NCBI RefSeq assembly: GCF_000006405.1
Contig: NW_003201384.1
Span: 174,728-238,727, forward strand
DNA: 64,000 nucleotides
Direction: 5' to 3'
Source: Perkinsus marinus ATCC 50983
Lineage: Eukaryota; Perkinsozoa; Perkinsida; Perkinsidae
Part shown: one piece after another, positions 43,142 to 51,538 of the stretch
How positions within the stretch are numbered: the stretch's first letter is position 1
Layout of the letters: every line of letters begins with the position of its first letter
Made by a program: the position numbers and the translations under genes
Notes under the pieces: generated by a model
What the model was told of the DNA's origin: nothing
Database searches by the model: none
What the model saw: the letters and a program-made list of their open reading frames with translations, nothing else

Positions 43142-43965
43142 ATGCTACGCTCTCAAGCAGGCCTCCTGACGAGGCCCTTACGGCTTTTGACAGCCTCTAG
43201 TCGAGTCCTGCCATTATGCAATAGAAGCCTCACATTCTGCACTAAGACCAGCGATAAAGTTGAAAACACTTCTACCAGCACTAGCTCGGAGTCTTCGTCG
43301 AGCAGTAGCGGCTCTACTACGAATAAGAGCAACAAGCCCGACTTCTGGGCCGGTCCTAAGATGCTCCTGTCAACTGTGGGCTCCATCGGCGTGCTATATG
43401 TCAGCTACTACTTTTATAAAGCCAACTTCGACGTGGAGCGAACGAAGCAGCTGTTGAAACAACAGTATCAGCAGTGGCCCCTTTACCCTCCACCAGGGCC
43501 GTCTCANNNNNNNNNNNNNNNNNNNNNNNNNNNNNNNNNNNNNNNNNNNNNNNNNNNNNNNNNNNNNNNNNNNNNNNNNNNNNNNNNNNNNNNNNNNNNN
43601 NNNNNNATGAAGAGAAACGCTTGTCCGGATGCACTGTGAACGAGGTTTCGAGATTGCTATCAGCTCTGTTCGAGATTCATGGTGGAGGTGATGACATCCA
43701 AGAGAAGGCGAAAAACAATTTGATTGGTGAGGTCAGCAGAACCTATCGGGAGCAGATGGAGATGGCGAGAGCTTTTCAAGATGCCATCAAGTTCGAGCCC
43801 TTGCCGGACATATCCGAGGATGAGGCCGATCGGGCCGTATTGGTGCTGGAATTAGAGCAATACCAAACAGAGTTGGACGAGGGCAAGTGTGATGATGGCA
43901 GAAAGCAGTGGTTGAAGGAGGAAATAAAGGAAGTGAAGAAGTTACTTAACGAAATGAAGAAATAG
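43142..43965 (+). CDS. Mitochondrial-type single-span membrane protein, interrupted by gap
   Basis: The ATG at 43142 gives MLRSQAGLLTRPLRLLTASS, basic and without acids like a mitochondrial presequence. A long Ser/Thr run follows (STSTSSESSSSSS), then a transmembrane segment near residues 75-97 (MLLSTVGSIGVLYVSYYFYK). Bases 43507-43606 are N. The frame resumes as KRLSGCTVNEVSRLLSALFE, then a helical, highly charged C-terminus ending KKLLNEMKK, stop 43963-43965. The topology suits an inner-membrane protein with a soluble coiled domain. No family was recognised. Whether both halves are truly one frame depends on the real gap length, since 100 N is usually a placeholder. Confidence 0.55.
43507..43606. 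other. Assembly gap (100 N)
   Basis: Exactly 100 undetermined bases inside the preceding gene; a scaffold join of unknown true length. Confidence 0.98.
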
Positions 43966-43982
43966 TTACTTCATTTGCTGTA

Positions 43983-44571
43983 TTGTTGTTAAGATTATGT
44001 TTTCGATCGACGCTGTGTTCGGTTTTAGTATGTATTGCATCGGTTTCGGCGTTTGACGTGATAAACAACGATGTGAGGGTAATCGTCCTCAGCAAGGATG
44101 TTACTAGGAGTTGTAAAGTGATGGGCCTTCAAGATATGATGCCTTCTTTTGTACGCCTGATTGACTAACCCATTTCTACAAAAAATATAACTACAGTGTG
44201 AAACTATAGGATTTTCGAGTACCATAAGCTTTCCATAACACATACGCCTAAAGCGTATGATCTTATGTCTAGCAACATCTCTGGATTTCGGAATTCGAGA
44301 GAATATGAGAATGCTGAGTTGAGACTGATGCGCTCAAGCTACCCAGCTTCTCATACTCAGGAGCGCTTCATGTTAGTTTTGAGTGGAAGGGGTGTCTTGT
44401 TGCCGGTGATGGGGTCGTATACAACTCTGGTCGGTCACGACCCCAACAGTGTCGTATATTCAACCCGTGACTGGTCTGTATCATAACCGTATCTCGAGGT
44501 TCACTGTAGTCTTGCCGAGTCGTTTTTCAAAGAGGCGCTGCTGACTTTGAGGCTTTCAACCCAAGTTAGCG
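43983..44571. other. Short unassigned frames before histidine phosphatase
   Basis: The plus frame at 43983-44168 has a leader-like hydrophobic stretch but no ATG at its head. The frame 44265-44486 starts with ATG (MSSNISGFRNSREYENAELR) and reaches 73 codons with no domain. Either could be an exon; neither is supported. Confidence 0.25.
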
Positions 44572-46320
44572 ATGATGATTAGCATGGGGTTCCTCGCAAT
44601 TACTGGGGCCCTCCTTCATCGAGTGGTATTAGCTCGCACGCAGTATCCTCCTGTTTACCTCATACGGCACGGAGAGAAAGCGGGGGCAGAACACATCCTT
44701 GATCTTTCACCAAGGTAAATAAACCATCAGCGCTGATTACACTTGATTCTTGTAGTGATGATTATTGAGCGGTCTCGATGAGCTCCTTTTCATTTTGTAG
44801 GGGTGAAATGAGGGCCGCAGCTCTATCTGCCGTATTCTTTCCGAAGTATAACAAGCCCAAATACGGACCCATAGGTGAGCTTCTCTACTCCTCGCAGAGG
44901 GAGGGTCTCGATCTTTCTCTAAGCCGTGGGTTTTTGAGGGCATTGGAGATCTGACCTCTTCCATACTCATTCGTATGAAATTCCACACTGTTTTATTCCG
45001 GTCTTGGTGAGGCGGAGTCATCTGGTGGGGCCGGTATGCCACGCCGAGAGAACCTCTTTGTAGTTCTCTCGATAGCAGGGGATAACATGAATGTATAAGA
45101 GAAGAGGGTCGATCTTGATGGCACAATGAAGAGGGAGATGAAGTATGGCGAACTGTGGAAATCGACCCCGTTGTTAGGCGAATCCGATTGGAGGGGCCGA
45201 TATGCCAATCCACGACTGATGTTCATGAGGGGCAGATATGCCAACCAGGAACTGATATCCGTGAGGGGCCGATATGCCAACGTGGGACTGATGTCTATGA
45301 GGGGCAGATTGCCGACCCTGGACTGATGTCCATGAGGGGCAGATATGCCGACCCTGGACTGATGTCCATGAGGGGTAGATATGCCGACCAGGAATTGATA
45401 TCCATGAGGGGCAGATATGCCAACGTGGCACTGATGTCCATGAAGGGGCAAATATGCCAACCCGGGACTGATGCTCATGGGGGGCAGATATGCCAACTAG
45501 GGACTGATTTCTATAAGCCCTGTGTGAATTTTACCAGGAGGTGTTTTTGGAGTGGCATATCGGCCCCACCAGAGAAATCATCTCACCGTCGGCGAAATTG
45601 TCGTTGAAAAGCTGTAAAAGATGATGGTTTGCGCACGCGTGCAGAATAAGCTACTCGTTGCCTTCAGATGTGGTGGTCACTCAGCAGCCCTCTGATACTT
45701 TCCCCATTGAACGAGAACTGCATACAGCTGAAGTTATCGTTGGCAATAGCGGTACCACTCCGTTGAGACGATTCAAGTTAGGTGACCCTTTGGGGTAGTT
45801 GCGAACTAATTCGGAAATTCAATCGATTCTGGAAGTGATTTCTCATCTTAGAATGCATCCTCATGATCAGTCATGAGGTCCGGTATTAGTTTACTGAACA
45901 AGCCCGCGGTGTGAACTCGCTTCAACCTTAGCACAGGCACACGGATGAGTTTTCACTGATACGATATCTCCAAAGCGTCGTATTAGATGGAGTCACACCT
46001 CTGCTGGTTTGGGAACATTATCGCTTGCCCGCCGTAGCGATCGGTCTCGTACTTCGATTCAACCGTTCGTACGAGCAGGCCAGGCATCCAATATGGCCTG
46101 ATGACCGTTACGACATCCTATGGGAACTCAACCTCAATGAAGGCACTATCGAGCATCACTGCATGGTTTGTCATCTGTGCTGGAAATGCCACCGTCACAT
46201 GCTCCTCTCAGGAAATCCTCTACGGTGACCTTGAATGTGCACCGTTCATACTATTCCCGCCAAGCGAATGCGTCCGCGCTGCTCACTTGCCGGAGACATC
46301 ATTTGTGTGATTAAGCAATT
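44572..46320 (+). CDS. Secreted histidine-phosphatase-family protein
   Basis: The ATG at 44572 gives MMISMGFLAITGALLHRVVL, a signal peptide, then YPPVYLIRHGEK, the RHG phosphohistidine motif of the phosphoglycerate-mutase-like superfamily. Exon 1 ends ...LDLSPR/GTAAAT. The next exon (about 44802-44872) continues GEMRAAALSAVFFPKYNKPK, the expected 'LTp.G..rA..la..f' helix. After a long intron come about 45667-45795 (QPSDTFPIERELHTAEVIVG) and about 45968-46215 with PLLVWEHYRLPAVAI, where the family has its second His (E-H), and WPDDRYDILWEL. It is probably an exported or ER enzyme acting on a phosphorylated small molecule. The end is approximate. The intron 44873-45660 holds a tandem-repeat foldback element. 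Confidence 0.6.
45010..45590. repeat. Foldback element with 36-bp tandem repeats
   Basis: Outer inverted ends: CTGGTGGGGCCGGTATGCCAC near 45023-45043 and its reverse counterpart GTGGCATATCGGCCCCACCAG near 45553-45573. Between about 45190 and 45515 lie about nine 36-bp units of the form ATATGCCAACC(A/T)GGAACTGATATCCATGAGGGGCAG. The 36-bp length keeps several frames open as 12-residue repeats on both strands; these are not believed to be genes. It is located in an intron of the histidine-phosphatase gene. Confidence 0.8.
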
Positions 46321-46729
46321 TCTTCACAACTCTAATATGTGTTATCTTTGGCCCATCTATCAGAACGATGTTCGCCTCCTCTTCTAGCGTTCTATGACTT
46401 GTAGCCATAAGCCGCCCGATACTTTGGCTGTCAGCCCAGCCGCACTGTATTATATCATTGATGGTCTCTACTGTACTGCAGATAATCTCGCCGCGTGGGA
46501 AGCCGGCCGAGGTCGAGACGTAAATTGAAAATTTGGCGGGGTGGTATGGCTACCATACCACGTCAGCGCGTTTAAAATTATACAACAACAGCCTCTAGAA
46601 CCCCTTTTTGTGAGCGTTTTTACTACGACAGTCCGATCAACGTTACAACGCCTGAAAGCTACTCTTCGGTTCTGTTGGTGGAATGTTTATCCTATAATCG
46701 TACTCTATCCAAACACCATTTGAAGATCC
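46321..46729. other. Spacer with palindrome
   Basis: Contains GTGGTATGG/CTACCATACCAC palindrome at 46542-46562. A 60-codon frame at 46541-46723 reads from it and is not supported as a gene. Confidence 0.4.
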
Positions 46730-47017
46730 ATGATCTCGAGTATATGTCGTACTATGTACCTTATACATAGCGTAATGGTGATTGCAGCGTGGTGTTGCCA
46801 AGTTCCAAATCTCGTCAACTCAGTTTCATCGGTTGGATATCTCATGGCGATCGGAATAAATAACGCTAAAATGTATCGACCCATTCATGGAGGGTACACG
46901 GCGTCGCCACAGTTTAACGACAAGCTTCAGAACGAGAATACGTTAGGTGTCATTTCCGACGACAGATTAGAGAACGTAAGGAGGGAAAATCGTTCGTCGT
47001 TATTGTCAAACTTTTGA
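46730..47017 (+). CDS. Small hypothetical protein with N-terminal hydrophobic segment
   Basis: ATG 46730 to TGA, 95 aa. Residues 8-25 (TMYLIHSVMVIAAWCCQV) are hydrophobic and could be a signal peptide or anchor. The rest is polar and ends in a charged tail (RLENVRRENRSSLLSNF). No Cys pattern and no family recognised. The opposite strand is also open at 47006-47284 but reads less like protein. Confidence 0.4.
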   Translation: MISSICRTMYLIHSVMVIAAWCCQVPNLVNSVSSVGYLMAIGINNAKMYRPIHGGYTASPQFNDKLQNENTLGVISDDRLENVRRENRSSLLSNF

Positions 47018-47507
47018 CATCTGCTTTTTGGTGATCAGAACTCGCAGATTCGAACACGTACGAAATTGCCGCAGAAGCAACCTAGGGACGAGCCAGAGAT
47101 TAGCGTACAGACGAATAGGAGAATTGCGTCTTAGTTGATCTTCGTCCCGGTTCAGATTCACATCGATGAATTCCCGGCGAAAGTCCTCAAGACGGGAAGA
47201 ATGAGTGATGTACAACCTACTTTTATGGATGGTGATCAACGTCAACTGTATTATCGCGAATTTTAATGTTATTTTCTTCTGCACTGTGGTGTTATGTTTG
47301 GAGATGTGATCTTACCATGGACCGTGAGTAAGTTTTCGGGTTTGTTCATGCTAGTTGTTCTGTTGATTTCGATAGTCTAGGGCACTCGTGGTTCCTGTTA
47401 CGAATTGTTGGAGGTGAGAACAGGCTCGACTAGAGATCAGCCGACGCTCGCTGAGAGCAGTGGAGCTGGGAACTGAAAGTACTGAAGTTCTCCAACCCAG
47501 TTACGCA

Positions 47508-47730
47508 ATAGTCGAGTCATATCTGTGTACGATATGAAGCTGGTATGGAGCCGCTCACTGCAAGCAATCCGGCAAGGCGGTTCAGATGATACCTCCACTA
47601 TGGAAGGCCGTATCGATGGCATCGATTCGATGCACTAGTCATCGTACTATCAGATTGCTATTCACAGTAAAAATAGGATACACATATTTGATGTGATCAT
47701 ACCCGAAGACCGAGATGAGGATTTACTCAA
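47508..47730 (+). pseudogene. Truncated inverted copy of the beta-propeller gene 3' end
   Basis: Matches the reverse complement of 51622-51925 at high identity (for example GTCGAGTCATATCTGTGTAC and GATGATACCTCCACTATGGA). It lacks about 100 bp present in the right-hand copy between the CTATGGAAGGCCGT and TCGATGCACTAGTCAT blocks. It also loses the last codons after GACCGAGATGAGGA, so it cannot encode the C-terminal membrane segment. Confidence 0.75.
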
Positions 47731-47803
47731 GGAGTCAGCGCCCACGTACCGCCTCGACAGCATGAAGAAATACCCCTCGTGGGTTTCGAACCCGGGTCTG
47801 TCC

Positions 47804-48870
47804 GGGTTGTCTCCCGTGTCGTAGGGCTTTGTGTTACGCTGAGGGTAGCTAACTCGTCCTACCGAACATCCACATCATCAACCAAATACATATTGTATTT
47901 ATCTATTTCAAGTAACAAATATGGTTTACGAAGCACCTCATCTGAAGATCAAGGAAGGTGACATCAAGTCTGTTGTCTGCGCTGTCGGTGATCCTGCCCG
48001 TGCTGAACTTATTGCCACCAAGTACTGTGATTCCTATAAGGAGCTTGCTTACAATCGTGAGTATCGCACATTCAATGTGACGTATCAAGGTGCTGAATTC
48101 AGCGTTGCCTCTCACGGTGTTGGTGGACCCGGTGCTGCTATCTGCTTCGAGGAGCTTATCAAATGTGGTGCCAAGGTTATCTTGAGACTTGGTACTTGCG
48201 GCTCCCTCAAGCCGGAGACGATTGATCAGGGTGATCTTATCGTCACCACTGGCTCTGGTGCTGAGGATGGTGTTTCTGAGTATCTCGTCCCCAAAGGCTT
48301 CCCTGCTGTTGCTGATCCTACCTTATGCATTGCTATGCGTGATACCGCCAAGTCCCTCGGATATGATAGGGTCTTCTTCGGTATTACTGTAGCTCAGTCG
48401 GTGTTCTATCCTAGTCCTGCTCGTGAGCAGAGTCTCGCATCCTATGCTGCTGCCGGTGCTATCGGTGCCGAAATGGAGAACTCCGCTCTATTTAACGTTG
48501 CCTCAATCAGAGGTATTCGTGCTGCTGCCATTTGCACAGTTGATGGAAGCCCATTGAAGTGGGATGAGGGTGACTACGATCCGCATGGCACTAAGGTCGC
48601 TGAGGGTAAAGATCGTATGCTCAGGACCGGTGTTACTGTTGCTAAGAGGATTGTTCTTGAGAACCTTTAGGAAGGTTGTTTATCCTCATCATTCATAACT
48701 ACCATCTGATATTAAATGAGTATTAATTTCTGTTCTGCTCTCCCCTTACTTTCTGTTGTTCCTGTTGATGGCTCTACCGAGCCTTGATAGTCCCTTCGGC
48801 TATGGAAATGATTGCTATGTTGTGTTCATCAGTGGTGTGGGAGATTGAGGAGTGGAAGTGTATCATGGTT
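47804..48870 (+). repeat. Inverted repeat, left arm (phosphorylase copy 1)
   Basis: From GGTTGTCTCCCGTGTCGTAG through the phosphorylase gene to about 48870. The reverse complement is at 49960-51031. Identity is almost complete across the coding part and falls off after about 48770. Confidence 0.88.
47921..48670 (+). CDS. Purine nucleoside/uridine phosphorylase (249 aa), copy 1
   Basis: PNP_UDP_1 family enzyme that cleaves nucleosides with phosphate to free base plus ribose-1-phosphate (purine or uridine salvage). ATG 47921, TAG stop at 48668-48670, no introns, in contrast to its neighbours. Motifs: CAVGDPARAELIA (phosphate site, GDPxR), SHGVGGPGAAICFEEL (family signature), RLGTCGSL, TTGSGAEDGVSEY, and AEMENSALF (the E-M-E ribose-binding stretch). 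Length is normal for the trimeric/hexameric bacterial-apicomplexan type, close in style to Plasmodium PNP. Substrate preference cannot be fixed from sequence alone. The intron-less state suggests recent transfer or retroposition (inference). Copy 2 lies 1.4 kb away in opposite orientation. Confidence 0.92.
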   Translation: MVYEAPHLKIKEGDIKSVVCAVGDPARAELIATKYCDSYKELAYNREYRTFNVTYQGAEFSVASHGVGGPGAAICFEELIKCGAKVILRLGTCGSLKPETIDQGDLIVTTGSGAEDGVSEYLVPKGFPAVADPTLCIAMRDTAKSLGYDRVFFGITVAQSVFYPSPAREQSLASYAAAGAIGAEMENSALFNVASIRGIRAAAICTVDGSPLKWDEGDYDPHGTKVAEGKDRMLRTGVTVAKRIVLENL

Positions 48871-50111
48871 CGTAACAGTGTGGGGAACATTATTGACGTA
48901 ACTGTAAAAATATTTCAGGTTTGTAGAGATTGGTGAATAAGCAGGAGTTATAATGATTTGTGGCTGAGGTAGAGTTTGGAAAGGACGACTTGTTGTTGGT
49001 GAGATGGTTGGGACGATTCGTTGTGGTGAGATGGTTGGGACGATTCGTTGTTGGTGAGATGGTTGGGACGATTCGTTGTTGGTGAGATGGTTGGGACGAT
49101 TCGTTGTTGGTGAGATGGTTGGGACGATTCGTTGCTGGTGAGATCTAGGCCATATCGATCTAGGAACACATGATGTCACGAGAATGAATTCTTCTGTGCA
49201 TTAGTATAACAGTTGAAGGGGGGCGTCATCCGGTGAAGTTAACCAAATGAAGTTCGTTCATCAGCAGTACCGACCTTACGTGTTAGAGCTGTATAAGACC
49301 TAAATTCAAGTTTTCATCTGCTCCAATAACGGAGAGTTATTAATTTGGAATATGATAACAGAGTAAATATCCATGATATACGATAGCCAGTACTGATATT
49401 GAAAATCTACAAGTATGTACAACCAGTAGCCATCTTGGAACACTGCAGCAATGCGACAATTAAAAAGAAAACTCATCTCCGTATGTAACGGAGTAAAATA
49501 ATGAAGTAATGAAGTAAAAGGATACATCCTACGCCGGATGTAACGGACAAGGCGAAGGTTTTCCTACACATGGAAGCTCGCCAATTAGAACAACTACGAC
49601 TCCCGTGAAGGGAGTCACGTCATACACGTCACGACGAGCCGCACCCAAGCAGTCACCACCACGAGACAGGCCAAGGTACACGAAATATGTAGCAATGTCA
49701 GAAATACGGTAACCAAAGCAAGTTTCCTGCATTCCTTAGGATATGCTTCATCATGGTTGTTTCCACATTCACAGGGGAAGGAACTCGATTAGAATAATAT
49801 ACAAAAATGCCTCTCACTACTGAGTAACTATCGGATGGTTTGGTTTTTGTAATACCAACCAGAATGTCTTCATAAGTTCCAATTATTCACTCATCAACCT
49901 CTACGAACTTGAACTATATTCACAGTTTAAGTGAACATCAGTATAGGTCGCTACGCAACTACGAACTATGGTACAATTCTCACACCAGCTCAACTTCCCA
50001 CACCACTGACAAACACAACATACCAATTCTTTCCATAGCCGAAGGGACTATAAAAGCTCGGTAGAGCCATCAACAGGAACAACAGAAAGTAAGGGGAGAG
50101 CAGAACAGAAA
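48671..50111. other. Spacer between phosphorylase copies
   Basis: Holds the outer part of the arms, a 28-bp minisatellite (48985-49145) and about 800 bp of unique DNA. The minus frames 49306-49527 and 49529-49732 (67 codons, DVTPFTGVVVVLIGELP) have no support. GACTCCCGTGAAGGGAGTC (about 49599-49617) is a small hairpin. Confidence 0.5.
48985..49145 (+). repeat. 28-bp minisatellite, about six units
   Basis: Repeats of GTTGGTGAGATGGTTGGGAC followed by GATTCGTT. Most units are identical; one lacks TT and the last has GCTGG. Confidence 0.85.
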
Positions 50112-51031
50112 TTAATACTCATTTAATATCAGATGGTAGTTATGAATGATGAGGATTAACAACCTTTCTAAAGGTTTCTCAGAACATTCTCTTAGCACAG
50201 TAACAACGGTCCTGAGCATACGATCTTTACCCTCAGCGACCTTAGTGCCATGCGGATCGTAGTCACCCTCATCCCACTTCAATGGGCTTCCATCAACTGT
50301 GCAAATGGCAGCAGCACGAATACCTCTGATTGAAGCAACGTTGAATAGAGCGGAGTTCTCCATCTCGGCACCGATAGCACCGGCAGCAGCATAGGAAGCG
50401 AGACTCTGCTCACGAGCAGGACTAGGATAGAACACCGACTGAGCTACAGTAATACCGAAGAAGACCCTATCATATCCGAGGGACTTGGCGGTATCACGCA
50501 TAGCAATGCATAAGGTAGGATCAGCAACAGCAGGGAAGCCTTTGGGAACGAGATACTCAGAAACACCATCCTCAGCACCAGAGCCAGTGGTGACGATAAG
50601 ATCACCCTGATCAATCGTCTCCGGCTTGAGGGAGCCGCAAGTACCAAGTCTCAAGATAACCTTGGCACCACATTTGATAAGCTCCTCGAAGCAGATAGCA
50701 GCACCGGGTCCACCAACACCGTGAGAGGCAACGCTGAATTCAGCACCTTGATACGTCACATTGAATGTGCGATACTCACGATTGTAAGCAAGCTCCTTAT
50801 AGGAATCACAGTACTTGGTGGCAATAAGTTCAGCACGGGCAGGATCACCGACAGCGCAGACAACAGACTTGATGTCACCTTCCTTGATCTTCAGATGAGG
50901 TGCTTCGTAAACCATATTTGTTACTTGAAATAGATAAATACAATATGTATTTGGTTGATGATGTGGATGTTCGGTAGGACGAGTTAGCTACCCTCAGCGT
51001 AACACAAAGCCCTACGACACGGGAGACAACC
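49960..51031 (-). repeat. Inverted repeat, right arm (phosphorylase copy 2)
   Basis: Reverse complement of 47804-48870. Flanking matches reach GAGACAACC at 51031 on one side and fade near 49960 on the other. Confidence 0.88.
50112..50915 (-). CDS. Purine nucleoside/uridine phosphorylase, copy 2 with frameshifted C-terminus
   Basis: The first 235 residues or so are identical in protein to copy 1 (a few silent changes, for example in the GAGTATCTCGTC/GTT region). After DRMLRT the sequence reads VVTVLRECSEKPLERL instead of the copy-1 ending. The cause is single-base losses (GTTGCTAAG in copy 1, GTGCTAAG here, and again after ATTGTTC), so the frame runs on to 267 aa. All catalytic motifs lie before the shift. 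The changed part is the last helix, which packs at the subunit surface in this family, so activity may be kept or lost. Either a sequencing error or a young degenerating duplicate. Confidence 0.85.
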   Translation of the reverse strand: MVYEAPHLKIKEGDIKSVVCAVGDPARAELIATKYCDSYKELAYNREYRTFNVTYQGAEFSVASHGVGGPGAAICFEELIKCGAKVILRLGTCGSLKPETIDQGDLIVTTGSGAEDGVSEYLVPKGFPAVADPTLCIAMRDTAKSLGYDRVFFGITVAQSVFYPSPAREQSLASYAAAGAIGAEMENSALFNVASIRGIRAAAICTVDGSPLKWDEGDYDPHGTKVAEGKDRMLRTVVTVLRECSEKPLERLLILIIHNYHLILNEY

Positions 51032-51504
51032 AGGAGAGAGACACCAGCGAGCACACATCACTGTATATCTCTACCATATGCATACTATGCACTGAATAGT
51101 TCCCTCAGCATAGTCCGCTTTGACAGGACCACAAGGCTCAAAATACTTCGTGGGAACCACAACATTTCTACTTTCCATAGGGACAGCTCCGAGCGGCTCT
51201 TTTGTGTCGGTGTCCCCCTACTGAACTCGCAACAGTATAGTGAGAAATAGTCTTCACAGTACGACTGTGTGGAAAGTCATGGCGACAATTGCAATACTCG
51301 TATCATCCTCACTGATGCTGCGGGCAGCAGCTGATGTGCTAGCCGCCACTGACAAGGTCGCGTGGGAATGGGTGGGCCTCATTCATAACATCGGGAAACT
51401 CGTGGGGGGCCGAGGGTTTCTCTGGTCCGAAGTTGAAGTACCTACGTATGAAAGGGAGTGAATTGACCCAGTGAAGGGAGGAGATGACATTGTGGCATTC
51501 CACC

Positions 51505-51530
51505 CAGGTTCGAATCCCACGGCTGCTACT
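51505..51530 (+). repeat. tRNA-like T-arm box
   Basis: CCCAGGTTCGAATCCCACGG, a strong B-box match, followed by GCTGCTACTTTT. It lies just past the stop codon of the beta-propeller gene, antisense to it. Confidence 0.4.
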
Positions 51531-51538
51531 TTTCCACC

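Noticed and set aside
45190-45515. CRISPR-like array or repeat protein
   Set aside because: Units are contiguous without unique spacers, and frames stay open on both strands merely because the unit is 36 bp; it lies in an intron.
48985-49145. Coding repeat protein on minus strand
   Set aside because: The open frame is a by-product of a 28-bp minisatellite and shifts frame each unit.
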